A DNA stretch of 27,502 nt from contig CAZBKJ010000013.1 in the NCBI GenBank assembly GCA_964492495.1, positions 1-27,502 of the forward strand, written 5' to 3'. Positions 1-7,522 of the stretch are shown here, piece by piece. Position 1 is the stretch's first letter; the number at the start of each line of letters is the position of its first letter. The DNA comes from CAZBKJ01 sp964492495 (GTDB lineage Bacteria; Patescibacteriota; Microgenomatia; UBA1400; UBA12028). Below the pieces are notes generated by a model. The model did not search any database and was not told the DNA's origin. It worked only from the letters and a program-made list of their open reading frames with translations. Position numbers and translations under genes: made by a program.

Positions 1-1587
1 TTGGGACGTATTCTTCCACCCTACGAAGGACTTGAGTTTCAGTTTGCCGAGAAAATGATGCAGCGTGCCGCTGTCATTGCCTATGGAGAATCCGCCGAAA
101 ATTTACTGGCAGAGTACAAACGAATTGGCGATCTTTCTCTCGTCGTTGCGCAAAGCTCCAAAATAGATGTTCAAAATTCAAGTAAAACAATTCAGGAAGT
201 GTACACAGCGCTTACAGATATAGCGCGAGAAGGCGGAGAAGGTAGTCAGGATCGAAAAGTACAAAGAGTTGTGGCTCTTTTACAAGAACTTGATTCGCTT
301 TCTGTGAAGTTTATTGTTCGCATTATTTTAACGAAACTTCGTCTGGGTTTTTCGGATATGACAATACTTGATGCCTTATCGTGGGCAAAGGTTGGCGACA
401 AGGCAGATCGTAAAGTACTCGAAGATACGTACCAAATGAAGCACGATATTGCAAAATTAGCACATGTGTACCTGTCACAGGGACAATCAGGACTTGCAAG
501 TTTTGATATTGAACTCGGTATTCCCCTTCAACCTGCGCTTTGCCAACGGCTAAAAACTTCTAGTGAAATGATCGAAAAAATGAAAAAAGTGTTTGCGGAG
601 CCCAAATATGATGGGACGCGAGTGCAGATCCATATAAAAAATTCAAAATTCAAAATTCAAAATTCGAAACAGTGGAAGGTTAGGACCTTTACCCGATCAC
701 TTGAGGAATCGAGCCATATGTTTCCTGAGCTTGTACAAGCAGTAGAAGTACTTGGTGAGCATGATCTTATTCTAGATTGTGAGGCAATAGGTTTTGATCC
801 AAAAACAGGAAAGCTACTTCCTTTCCAAGAAACAATTCAGAGAAAACGCAAGCATGACGTTGAACTATTCTCAACACAAATTCCACTTCGTTTTTTTACG
901 TTTGATATCCTGTACAAAGATGGTAAAAGTTTGCTTCGACTTCCTTTATTTGAGCGAAAGAAAATTCTTCACGATCTGTTGTCAGAAAAAAATGAAATGT
1001 TTATTGAGTCCCCCTATATCATTACAGAGTCAGCAGACACGCTTCGTGAGTTTCATGCCAAACAGCTCTCATTAGGACTCGAAGGCGCTGTCATTAAGCA
1101 ATACGACAGTGTGTATCAACCGGGCAGACGTGGGTGGAGCTGGGTAAAGTTTAAGGAAGAGGAAGGTAGTGTAGCCAAACTATCAGATACAGTTGACTCT
1201 GTTGTGATGGGATACTGGTATGGGAAAGGCAAACGCAATCAATTCGGGATTGGAGCTTTTCTTATTGGTGTTGGCAACGGGGAAAATATTGTCACGCTCT
1301 CAAAAGTAGGTACAGGTCTTGTTGATGATCAGTGGAGAGAGTTAAAAGAGAGATGTAAAACTATTGAAACTCCCCAAAAACCTGAATCTTATCAGGTGCC
1401 AAAATCGCTCACTCCTGATGTATGGGTGTCGCCACAGATTGTGGTTGAGGTTGCAGGGGATGAGTTAACAAAATCTCCAACACATTCAGCAGGTCTTGCG
1501 TTGCGATTTCCTCGGCTCGTTCGATTCCGGGATGATAAAAAGGTGGAACAAATTACAACAGTGGAAGAGTTGCAGAGCATCACATGA
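1..1587 (+). CDS. lig: ATP-dependent DNA ligase (archaeal/eukaryotic type), 5'-truncated by window edge
   Basis: Seals nicks in duplex DNA through a lysyl-AMP intermediate. The adenylation domain is clear. Motif I is KYDG, with catalytic Lys at about residue 202 of the visible frame. Motif III is LDCEAIGFDP, IIIa RFFTFDILY, IV EGAVIKQY, and V WVKFK, followed by a C-terminal OB-fold region. The first visible residues (GRILPPYEG) match a point roughly 40-50 residues into the usual DNA-binding domain of this family. The TTG at position 1 is therefore probably not the start, and the true start lies upstream of the window. A four-copy AAATTC-type heptamer at 639-666 adds about ten Lys/Asn/Ser-rich residues shortly after motif I. 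Most bacteria use NAD-dependent LigA for replication, so this enzyme may be additional or lineage-specific. It converges on the glycosyltransferase gene with a 9-nt gap. Confidence 0.93.
   Translation: MGRILPPYEGLEFQFAEKMMQRAAVIAYGESAENLLAEYKRIGDLSLVVAQSSKIDVQNSSKTIQEVYTALTDIAREGGEGSQDRKVQRVVALLQELDSLSVKFIVRIILTKLRLGFSDMTILDALSWAKVGDKADRKVLEDTYQMKHDIAKLAHVYLSQGQSGLASFDIELGIPLQPALCQRLKTSSEMIEKMKKVFAEPKYDGTRVQIHIKNSKFKIQNSKQWKVRTFTRSLEESSHMFPELVQAVEVLGEHDLILDCEAIGFDPKTGKLLPFQETIQRKRKHDVELFSTQIPLRFFTFDILYKDGKSLLRLPLFERKKILHDLLSEKNEMFIESPYIITESADTLREFHAKQLSLGLEGAVIKQYDSVYQPGRRGWSWVKFKEEEGSVAKLSDTVDSVVMGYWYGKGKRNQFGIGAFLIGVGNGENIVTLSKVGTGLVDDQWRELKERCKTIETPQKPESYQVPKSLTPDVWVSPQIVVEVAGDELTKSPTHSAGLALRFPRLVRFRDDKKVEQITTVEELQSIT
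639..666. repeat. Heptanucleotide tandem repeat (AAATTCA x4) inside the ligase gene
   Basis: Four head-to-tail heptamers, the last ending in G instead of A. Seven is not a multiple of three, but four copies plus the flanks keep the ligase frame open and encode a Lys/Asn/Ser-rich loop between beta strands of the nucleotidyltransferase domain. Confidence 0.85.
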
Positions 1588-1596
1588 CACTATCCA

Positions 1597-2436
1597 TTAT
1601 GAAGAGATTGTTTCCTTCATAAAATCCAACCATTCTTTCATTCTTTGTCTGCTTCTATTCATTTTTTTTGCTTTGAGTTCTTCTTTCGTATCAAAATAGG
1701 CGCCTCCAAGCATTGGATACTCTGGAACCTCTCCGATGATTTTCCCTTGGACAAGAGATTTTATGCTGATAGGAGCCAGTTTTGTGTAAAAACGAATCAT
1801 TCCTTCCTTGCGAAACCTTCGAAGGGAATACACATATGTCGGTTCTCGAAAAAATTTAAAACTGTACCCAGCATCCGCTACGCGTCGTATGAACTCTGTG
1901 TCTTCCATGTAGTTAATTTGTTCATTAAATCCTTTTGTCAGAGAAAAGACACTCCTTTTACATCCGATACATGCTCCAACTACTAATGGTTTTTTGACGA
2001 TCGATGCCGCTTCAAAGAGCGTATTCATAAAATTAATAAATACTTTATCTCTGGCAAGGTCGGTATCTGCATCGGCATATGTAGAAAAGCTATCGACATC
2101 CTTTTCTGTGCAATGTGTTGATAGTTTTTCCAGAAAAAAAGGTGGAATCCGATCATCGGCATCCAAAAAAAGTACATATTTTCCTTGAGCGTTTTTTGCT
2201 CCGAGGTTTCGTTGTCTTGAAACCCCACGCTTTTGGCTAACAATGAGATGAAAGTTGGAGAATTTTTTTTCGTAGTTTTTCGCAATATCTTGCGTTTTGT
2301 CTTTCGAACGGGCATCGACAACAAAGACTTCAAAATCCTTGGAGTTTTGTTGTGTTATGTCCGCAAGTAGCTGAGGGAGATTTTTTTCCTCATTAAGTGT
2401 TGGAATAATAATCGAGAAAAAAGGTGACTTTTTCAT
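1597..2436 (-). CDS. Family 2 glycosyltransferase (GT-A fold)
   Basis: Predicted soluble glycosyltransferase of 279 residues that transfers a sugar from a nucleotide sugar to an unknown acceptor, probably a surface glycan or lipid. It begins with the typical SIIIPTLNEEKNLPQLL strand-turn. It then has the VVDARSKDKT segment, the metal-binding DxD in LFLDADD, and a YMEDTEFIRRV segment matching the usual (E/D)D catalytic-base region. No membrane helix is evident, so it should act on the inner face of the membrane. I chose the ATG at 2436 rather than one 30 nt upstream because it opens directly into the GT2 fold, and a TATAAT box ends 7 nt before it. The gene is divergent from pth, with overlapping promoter regions. 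The substrate cannot be inferred. Confidence 0.85.
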   Translation of the reverse strand: MKKSPFFSIIIPTLNEEKNLPQLLADITQQNSKDFEVFVVDARSKDKTQDIAKNYEKKFSNFHLIVSQKRGVSRQRNLGAKNAQGKYVLFLDADDRIPPFFLEKLSTHCTEKDVDSFSTYADADTDLARDKVFINFMNTLFEAASIVKKPLVVGACIGCKRSVFSLTKGFNEQINYMEDTEFIRRVADAGYSFKFFREPTYVYSLRRFRKEGMIRFYTKLAPISIKSLVQGKIIGEVPEYPMLGGAYFDTKEELKAKKMNRSRQRMKEWLDFMKETISS

Positions 2437-2443
2437 TTGGTCT

Positions 2444-2449
2444 ATTATA
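2444..2449 (-). promoter_or_regulatory. -10 box of the glycosyltransferase gene (leaderless type)
   Basis: A perfect TATAAT reads on the minus strand and ends 7 nt before the ATG at 2436, so transcription should begin at or within a base or two of the start codon. No convincing -35 is seen. Confidence 0.55.
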
Positions 2450-2461
2450 CAGTTTGGCTGA

Positions 2462-2467
2462 TACAAT
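2462..2467 (+). promoter_or_regulatory. -10 box of pth (leaderless type)
   Basis: TACAAT ends 8 nt before the pth ATG at 2476 with no Shine-Dalgarno between. It lies back-to-back with the glycosyltransferase -10 box. Confidence 0.45.
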
Positions 2468-2475
2468 TACTCTCT

Positions 2476-3038
2476 ATGTTGGTTATTATCGGTTTAGGCA
2501 ATCCAGGGGAAAAATACAAACACTCTCGTCATAATACAGGATGGAGGGTTGTTGACGCACTCGCTCTCGTGAAGCTCCCGAAAGCTCATTCAAATTTGAA
2601 AAGTCACTTGAGGCAGAAACACTTTTGTTGCAGCCTGCTATCCTGGTAAAACCACAAACGTTTATGAATTTGTCAGGAAACGCAGCAGCAAAAGTGCTCA
2701 AAAAATATGATTATGCTCGCTTTTCAAAAAAAGACTTTCATACTGTCTTTGTTGTGTACGATGATTTAGATATACCGGTTGGAAAGTACAAACTTGTTTT
2801 TGGCTCAGGGCCAAAAGTTCACAATGGTATAAATCACATCAAAGAGGTACTAGGTACTGATCAGTTCTGGCATATACGTATTGGTGTGGATGGACGACAA
2901 GGGGATCGGTCGGTTGATCCTCAGGATTATGTTCTCTCAGGTTTTGTACCGGATGAGCAATCACTGTTAAAAACAGTTGTTGATGATGTAGTTGAACTTC
3001 TCTCTGAAAGCATAGAGAATGAAAATGGAGAGAAATAG
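2476..3038 (+). pseudogene. pth: Peptidyl-tRNA hydrolase, interrupted by one frameshift
   Basis: Pth hydrolyses peptidyl-tRNA released from stalled ribosomes and is normally essential. The N-terminal part (frame of 2476) has the GLGNPG motif and SRHNTGW, which includes the catalytic His. It then runs out of frame into a stop at 2647-2649. Family sequence resumes in the -1 frame near 2580: the stretch LPESSFKFEKSLEAE reads through to LLQPAILVKPQTFMNLSG, YDDLD, an HNGI site and the usual C-terminus. Restoring one base near 2577-2582 gives a continuous protein of 187 residues, the normal Pth length. All recognisable catalytic positions are present, so a consensus or assembly error is the simplest explanation. 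A genuine mutation or programmed frameshift cannot be excluded. Confidence 0.85.
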
Positions 3039-3061
3039 GTTTCTACAGTCTCTTCATTTTT

Positions 3062-4276
3062 ATGCCTTCTGCCCACCGAGGTCACATCCATACTTTATTT
3101 TTCTTCCAAAAATCGTTGCGAAATTTATTTTGGTCGGCTTTTTTGAGGCAAAATGGCTTGTCTTTGGTTGATATTTTTACCCTTGTGTACGTATACAACA
3201 CAGGTGTAACGAATGCTTTTTTTCAGTCTTTTGCGCATACTCCATTTCAGCAAGGAATCTTTGCTGTCGTTGCAACCATCATATTGCTTCGCATAACTGA
3301 TCTCATCGTTGTTTTTCCGATGGCTCGCATAGCTGCGCGAGTAGGGCTTCCTAAAGCGGCAATCTTTGGAAATTTCTTGATGGCAATCAGGTTTGGGTTA
3401 CTGGCTATGTCGATCCAGTATCCAGTACTTATTTTTCTTGCGGCAATTTTTCAAGGTATTGAAATTGCAGGATTTACTCCTGCCTATGACACGATGTTTG
3501 CAAATAAAGCGAGCGCTTCAAAGGTAGGAAGAGATGTCGGGGCATTTATGTTTATTTTGAAGCTTTCACATGCACTTCTACCTGCGTTTGCTGCAACACT
3601 TATCATCAGCTTCGGCTTTCAATTTGCGTTTATTGGATCGATGATCTTACTTTTGTTGTCGAATATCCCTTTACTTTCAATGAGGAGTGGTGAAAAGCTT
3701 AAAGCACCAAAACCATCTCATTTTCTTTCCTGGCTACAAAACAAAACGGACTCACGGATTCTTCTTTCACTAGCAGGTAGATATGTTTCTGATGCTGTTA
3801 CTGGCCTGTGGCCAATATATCTATTGTTTATTTTCGGAAAGATTGAGCGTATTGGGATGCTAATGTCGCTGTCATTGTGTATTTCTCTGATTATTATTTA
3901 TTTCTCTGGTTGGTACATTGACCATACGAAGAAAAATTACGTGTTCATCTTTGGAGGTTTATTGCTTGCTGTTCTCTGGTTTTTAAGAATTCATGTTGTA
4001 TTTATCTATGGCATTCTTGGAATAGAAATAGCCTGGAAACTAGCGGAGAGCTTCTTTTGTCCGTCCTTTGATGCCATTATTTATAAAATATCAAAACGTC
4101 TCGATACGTTTGCTTTTCATGTCTATAAAGAAGTACTTGTCTCTGCAGTTTCACTGCTGTTTTGGATTGGTATCGGTATATTCTTCTTTTTCTTTGGAGC
4201 GTCCTGGAGCTTCGTTTTTGCTCTAGCGGGACTGGGTATGCTCACTGCTACACTGCTGTATACTGCTCGCATATGA
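3062..4276 (+). CDS. MFS-like multi-pass membrane transporter
   Basis: A 404-residue, very hydrophobic protein with about 11-12 predicted membrane helices in two halves. They are separated by a charged cytoplasmic stretch around residues 207-233 (RSGEKLKAPKPS to KTDSR). This size and two-bundle layout fit the major facilitator superfamily. No substrate-specific motif is evident and the classic MFS loop signature is only weakly suggested, so the family call is moderate and the substrate unknown. A TACAGT box 12 nt before the ATG may be its promoter. The stop overlaps the start of the next gene by 4 nt (ATGA), implying translational coupling. Confidence 0.65.
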   Translation: MPSAHRGHIHTLFFFQKSLRNLFWSAFLRQNGLSLVDIFTLVYVYNTGVTNAFFQSFAHTPFQQGIFAVVATIILLRITDLIVVFPMARIAARVGLPKAAIFGNFLMAIRFGLLAMSIQYPVLIFLAAIFQGIEIAGFTPAYDTMFANKASASKVGRDVGAFMFILKLSHALLPAFAATLIISFGFQFAFIGSMILLLLSNIPLLSMRSGEKLKAPKPSHFLSWLQNKTDSRILLSLAGRYVSDAVTGLWPIYLLFIFGKIERIGMLMSLSLCISLIIIYFSGWYIDHTKKNYVFIFGGLLLAVLWFLRIHVVFIYGILGIEIAWKLAESFFCPSFDAIIYKISKRLDTFAFHVYKEVLVSAVSLLFWIGIGIFFFFFGASWSFVFALAGLGMLTATLLYTARI

Positions 4277-4569
4277 GTGACGACACGACCACAAAAGGGT
4301 TTTCAGCAATTGCTGATCTTATTAAAAAGCGTGCAATGCAGGATGCTGGTGGACACATTACCCAAGAATTTCAAGACTATGGGTATCGTTTGGCAGTGGA
4401 GCTTGATGATATGTCTCATAAGTCTTTGTACATGAGAATGGCAAAGACAATAGATCGAAAAATTCTCGAGTCTGCGCGAACGTTTGTTGTCGATGCAAAT
4501 GCTCGCAGTAAAGGCAAGCTGTTTATGTGGAAAGTTCGAGAATTAAAAAAAATACAAGCAAAAAAATAA
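4273..4569 (+). CDS. Small conserved-looking protein of unknown function
   Basis: A 98-residue soluble protein rich in Lys, Arg and Asp, predicted mostly helical, with no membrane segment or recognised motif. The start is placed at the ATG that overlaps the upstream MFS-like stop codon (ATGA). Reading further upstream in this frame only gives sequence lying inside the transporter gene. The coupling suggests co-expression with the transporter, but no role can be assigned. The basic C-terminus (KVRELKKIQAKK) could bind nucleic acid or the membrane surface; this is speculative. Confidence 0.65.
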   Translation: MSDDTTTKGFSAIADLIKKRAMQDAGGHITQEFQDYGYRLAVELDDMSHKSLYMRMAKTIDRKILESARTFVVDANARSKGKLFMWKVRELKKIQAKK

Positions 4570-4582
4570 GGTGTAGAGACAG

Positions 4583-4614
4583 TTGACCAAGGCTGTTTTG
4601 TTTTGTGTTACCAT
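4583..4614 (+). promoter_or_regulatory. Possible promoter of the 182-residue membrane protein gene
   Basis: TTGACC at 4583-4588 and TACCAT at 4609-4614, which ends 6 nt before the ATG at 4621. The 20-nt spacer is wider than usual, so the pairing is weak. Confidence 0.25.
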
Positions 4615-4620
4615 ATTTGT

Positions 4621-5169
4621 ATGCAAAAAAGTGCAATATTGTTTTTGACTTGGGTTCTATACACTCTGATTTTAGCCCTACTTTGGTTTTTCAGATCTCA
4701 TAGTGTGGTAAATGTTGGAGTTGCTGTTGCTGGGAGTTTGATAGGTTTCCTGCTTCCAGTTCTTCTTGACGTTTTGCTTCCAAAGATCGTTTCAGGATCA
4801 GCAAAGGCAGACACGGACTTTGCAAAAGAAGTACTACAGGAAAGCGCAGAGCAAATGAGACAAGGAAATATTCACAGTGAAACTGCGCCCGTGACACCAC
4901 TTCGTTCATATCCACTTCTTTTTGGATATCTTCTTGCAGCAATATTTGTCATTAGTTCAACCTCTAGTTGGTTTGGTCGAGGATTTGTATTAGGACTTGG
5001 CCTCTCACTCGTTCTTGATTTATTGCTTTCAAGAAAGCCTGTCGAATACCTAAAAGCGCGATGGTTTTCTGTCTTTCATGCAAACTTATCAGAGAAAGAA
5101 TTTGATTATTTCGTCTGGGTAAGCGCTGGGGTCTTTGTGATTCTCACAATACTCTCTGCCTTTGTGTAA
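4621..5169 (+). CDS. Polytopic membrane protein of unknown function
   Basis: A 182-residue protein with about five predicted membrane helices (roughly residues 5-25, 32-53, 98-115, 121-138 and 163-181). A hydrophilic segment rich in Glu, Gln and Lys lies around residues 60-90. No family is recognised. The start is the ATG at 4621; an in-frame codon 18 nt upstream overlaps the likely promoter and adds an unlikely polar prefix. It sits directly upstream of lgt with a 29-nt gap that contains the lgt -10 box, so the genes may be transcribed separately. Confidence 0.65.
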   Translation: MQKSAILFLTWVLYTLILALLWFFRSHSVVNVGVAVAGSLIGFLLPVLLDVLLPKIVSGSAKADTDFAKEVLQESAEQMRQGNIHSETAPVTPLRSYPLLFGYLLAAIFVISSTSSWFGRGFVLGLGLSLVLDLLLSRKPVEYLKARWFSVFHANLSEKEFDYFVWVSAGVFVILTILSAFV

Positions 5170-5186
5170 TTTTGTTGTGGATACTC

Positions 5187-5192
5187 TATACT
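5187..5192 (+). promoter_or_regulatory. -10 box of lgt (leaderless type)
   Basis: TATACT ends 6 nt before the ATG at 5199, with no Shine-Dalgarno. It supports 5199 as the lgt start over the TTG codons upstream. Confidence 0.4.
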
Positions 5193-5198
5193 TTTCTC

Positions 5199-6011
5199 AT
5201 GTTTCATCTCTACGGTTTTTTAATTGCTATTGGAGTGCTATCTGGTCTTTTTATTGCAAAATATCAGGCTCGTCGTTTTAGAATTCCATCTGACGTCCTT
5301 GATGATGCGTTCGTTTGGATCGTCATAGCTGCCCTGATAGGCGCAAGGATCTATCATCTTGTGACTGACTGGGATTTGTACGCTACTACGTCAATTCTGG
5401 AACTATTCTCACTTTGGAATGGTGGTTTGGGACTTTTTGGGGCGCTTATAGGTGGGGTAGTCGGAATACTTCTATTTGTGCATAGAGAAAAAAATTCCAA
5501 GAAATACATTTCAAAACAGCAGCATCAAAACATACTCATGAGAAGCTCAAATACCATGATTTTTTTTACGCTTCTTGACCTGTTTTCATTTGGTGCCCCA
5601 TTGGCACAGGCAGTCGGAAGGCTGGGAAATTTTTTCAACCAAGAACTCTACGGGTTGGAAACAACTCTTCCTTGGGCGATATCTGTAGGAGGAAAGCTGT
5701 ATCATCCGCTCTTTTTGTATGAGGCTGTACTCAATATGTGTGTTTTCCTGGTGCTCAATTTCTTAGGCTGGAAAAAGAAACTTGTACTCGGAAAAGGACA
5801 GTATGCATGTGTGTATCTGGGGTTGTACGGTGTCATTCGTTTTTGGTTAGAGTTTTTACGTGTCGAAACTGCTCGATTTTCAGGCTTCTTTGGTTTTTTC
5901 TCTGTTGCTCAGTGGGTGAGTATCGCCTTCATGCTCATGGCTCTTTTTCTTTTCTGGTTACGTAGGCATGCAGACAGAGGAGTAGAATGGGAACTACGAA
6001 AGTTTTTATGA
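5199..6011 (+). CDS. lgt: Prolipoprotein diacylglyceryl transferase Lgt
   Basis: Transfers diacylglycerol from phosphatidylglycerol to the lipobox cysteine of prelipoproteins, the first step of lipoprotein maturation, in the cytoplasmic membrane. The 270-residue protein has family motifs in order: HLYG (3-6), GARIYHLVTDW (48-58), WNGGLGLFGALIGG (73-86), the signature GRLGNFFNQELYG (140-152) with essential Arg and Asn, HPLFLYE (159-165) and GVIRFWLEFLR. About seven membrane helices are expected. The start was moved to the ATG at 5199 because MFHLYG is the usual N-terminus and a -10 box lies just upstream. The stop overlaps the DUF192 gene by 4 nt (ATGA). Its presence implies that this organism makes lipoproteins. 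Confidence 0.93.
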   Translation: MFHLYGFLIAIGVLSGLFIAKYQARRFRIPSDVLDDAFVWIVIAALIGARIYHLVTDWDLYATTSILELFSLWNGGLGLFGALIGGVVGILLFVHREKNSKKYISKQQHQNILMRSSNTMIFFTLLDLFSFGAPLAQAVGRLGNFFNQELYGLETTLPWAISVGGKLYHPLFLYEAVLNMCVFLVLNFLGWKKKLVLGKGQYACVYLGLYGVIRFWLEFLRVETARFSGFFGFFSVAQWVSIAFMLMALFLFWLRRHADRGVEWELRKFL

Positions 6012-6505
6012 AGAGAACACACCTACTTTTGATCGGGATTCTTTGTATTTTTGTGTATGCAGTGTTCTATTTGAATAACACTCAACGTGAGCCCTCACTG
6101 ATCAGTCCAAACTCTCCAGGGCAATCACAAGATCCACAAAGAACTATGCATCGAATTCAAGTTGGAGCCGAATCTCTTTCTGTGGAGGTCGTTGATACTC
6201 CAGAAAAGATAACAAAAGGCTTGGGATATAGAGATACACTTGGCAGTGATGGAATGCTTTTTGTGATGCCAACACGAAGTATTCCTACGTTTTGGATGAA
6301 AGGTATGCGATTTGATCTCGACTTCGTCTGGATTGATTCAAATACAGTAGTAGATCTGTCGGCGAATGTTTTGGCAGAGCCCAAGGTTCCAGATGCACAA
6401 CTGAAAATCTATAGCCCAAAAGCTCCAGTGACTCATGTTCTAGAGTTGCCTAGTGGAGACATAGAAAAAAAAGGTATTCGTATTGGTGACAAAGTAAGTT
6501 TGTGA
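6008..6505 (+). CDS. Membrane-anchored DUF192 (COG1430) family protein
   Basis: A 165-residue protein with an N-terminal uncleaved signal anchor (about residues 5-22), a Ser/Pro/Gln-rich linker, then a DUF192 domain. The domain shows the typical VEVVDTPEKITKGLGYRD opening, GMLFVMP, the FWMKGMRFDLDFVWID core and an AP.THVLELP segment. DUF192 proteins are small extracytoplasmic beta-rich proteins of unknown biochemical function. The start overlaps the lgt stop (ATGA). An ATG 21 nt upstream is possible but less consistent with the overlap style seen elsewhere here. Despite following lgt, its N-terminus has no convincing lipobox: the only cysteine there is preceded by Leu. Confidence 0.85.
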   Translation: MKRTHLLLIGILCIFVYAVFYLNNTQREPSLISPNSPGQSQDPQRTMHRIQVGAESLSVEVVDTPEKITKGLGYRDTLGSDGMLFVMPTRSIPTFWMKGMRFDLDFVWIDSNTVVDLSANVLAEPKVPDAQLKIYSPKAPVTHVLELPSGDIEKKGIRIGDKVSL

Positions 6506-6542
6506 GTGATACACTGATGAGCCATTTTATTCATTTGTTTAT

Positions 6543-6548
6543 TATAGT
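6543..6548 (+). promoter_or_regulatory. Possible -10 box of trx
   Basis: TATAGT lies about 24 nt before the thioredoxin ATG, leaving a short leader that carries an AAAGGA ribosome-binding site at 6560-6565. No good -35 is present. Confidence 0.3.
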
Positions 6549-6571
6549 ACAGCGTCTTGAAAGGACACCTT

Positions 6572-6901
6572 ATGCCAGTAGCACATGTAACAGATGATCA
6601 GTTTGACGCAGAAGTTTTACAATCAAAACTTCCAGTAATAGTAGATTTTTACGCAGAGTGGTGTGGACCTTGCAAACTGTCAGCACCGATACTTGAGAAA
6701 CTATCTGAGGAGTTCAAAGATAAAGTGAAAATCGTTAAGGTTGATGTCGATCAGTCAGATAAAGCAGGTGAGTTTGGAGTGATGAGTATTCCAACAATCG
6801 TGCCGTTTAAGGAAGGAAAGGAAATAGAAGGGGCACGTCAAATAGGCTTTTCAGGAGAACAAAAATACAGAGATCTTATCCAATCAACCATAGGTAAATA
6901 G
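6572..6901 (+). CDS. trxA: Thioredoxin
   Basis: Cytoplasmic dithiol oxidoreductase of 109 residues, the usual thioredoxin length. It has the active site WCGPC (30-34) after the VIVDFYAEW strand, the VDVDQ strand, and the cis-proline in SIPTIVPF (Pro74). The start is the ATG preceded by AAAGGA; a TTG 15 nt upstream is disfavoured because it overlaps that site. It belongs to a redox block with a thioredoxin reductase 0.6 kb downstream and a DsbA-like protein after that, so the trx/trxB pair is locally complete. Confidence 0.95.
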   Translation: MPVAHVTDDQFDAEVLQSKLPVIVDFYAEWCGPCKLSAPILEKLSEEFKDKVKIVKVDVDQSDKAGEFGVMSIPTIVPFKEGKEIEGARQIGFSGEQKYRDLIQSTIGK

Positions 6902-6934
6902 TTCATCAGGTTACCGATAGTAGCTTGCAAGCTT

Positions 6935-7522
6935 ATGTACAACCCGAACACCACTGACAATCAGCAGGAGCTCTATGATGTCGTGAATGAAATGGATGAG
7001 GTAATCGGAACTGCAACCCGTCAACAAGTTCATTCTGATAGGTCACTTATTCATCGAGCTACAGGAGTAATTGTATTTAATACACAAAAGCAACTTCTGA
7101 TGCAAAAGAGGAGCATGACAAAAGACATGTATCCAGGATTCTGGGTGTTCTCTGTGGGAGGACATGTGGATAGTAGTGACACGTATGAGAATGCAGTCCA
7201 GAGAGAAATTCAGGAAGAGTTGGGGGTAGATTTAGATATCCAGCTTTGGGAAAAAATTTTACAAAAAAGTGATGCAGAAACAGAATTCTGGCAAATGTAC
7301 ATTGCAGTTCACAATGGACCTTTTCCAAAGTTTAACAGAATCGAAGCTGAGGAAGTTCGATTTTTTGATCTGGATGAATTGTTGAAAGGGGCAAAGAATC
7401 AATCAATCCCAATGCCCCCAAATGTATTAAAACTTCTGCCTCGGATTGTGGATTTTGTTTCAAAAGGAAAAATTGATGAGTTATTTACGAAAAATGAGGA
7501 GATGTATGTCCACAATTCATAA
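6935..7522 (+). CDS. Nudix hydrolase, isopentenyl-diphosphate-isomerase-like subgroup
   Basis: A 195-residue Nudix-fold protein. The opening YDVVNEMDEVIGTATRQQVHSDRSLIHRA and the FWVFSVGGHVDSSD stretch resemble the YfcD/IDI-like subgroup. The Nudix box runs from G76 to V98, with R90-E91 and E94-E95 in place. However, the first glutamate of the consensus Gx5Ex7REUxEExGU is aspartate (D82). Substrates of this subgroup are poorly known; nucleotide or isoprenoid diphosphates are possible. The 3' end overlaps trxB by 17 nt, so the two are probably co-translated, though no functional link is obvious. Confidence 0.88.
   Translation: MYNPNTTDNQQELYDVVNEMDEVIGTATRQQVHSDRSLIHRATGVIVFNTQKQLLMQKRSMTKDMYPGFWVFSVGGHVDSSDTYENAVQREIQEELGVDLDIQLWEKILQKSDAETEFWQMYIAVHNGPFPKFNRIEAEEVRFFDLDELLKGAKNQSIPMPPNVLKLLPRIVDFVSKGKIDELFTKNEEMYVHNS

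Noticed and set aside
2575..2590. Programmed -1 frameshift in pth
   Set aside because: No canonical X-XXY-YYZ slippery heptamer, no convincing downstream pseudoknot, and no known precedent in this family. A base-call or assembly error is simpler. Kept only as an alternative.
4162..4272. Longer N-terminus for the 98-residue protein
   Set aside because: The upstream in-frame part lies wholly inside the transporter gene in another frame. The ATG overlapping the stop (ATGA) matches other junctions here.
6008..6080. DUF192 protein as a lipoprotein substrate of the adjacent Lgt
   Set aside because: The only N-terminal cysteine is preceded by Leu (GILC), not Gly/Ala/Ser, so the lipobox is poor. 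A plain signal anchor fits better.
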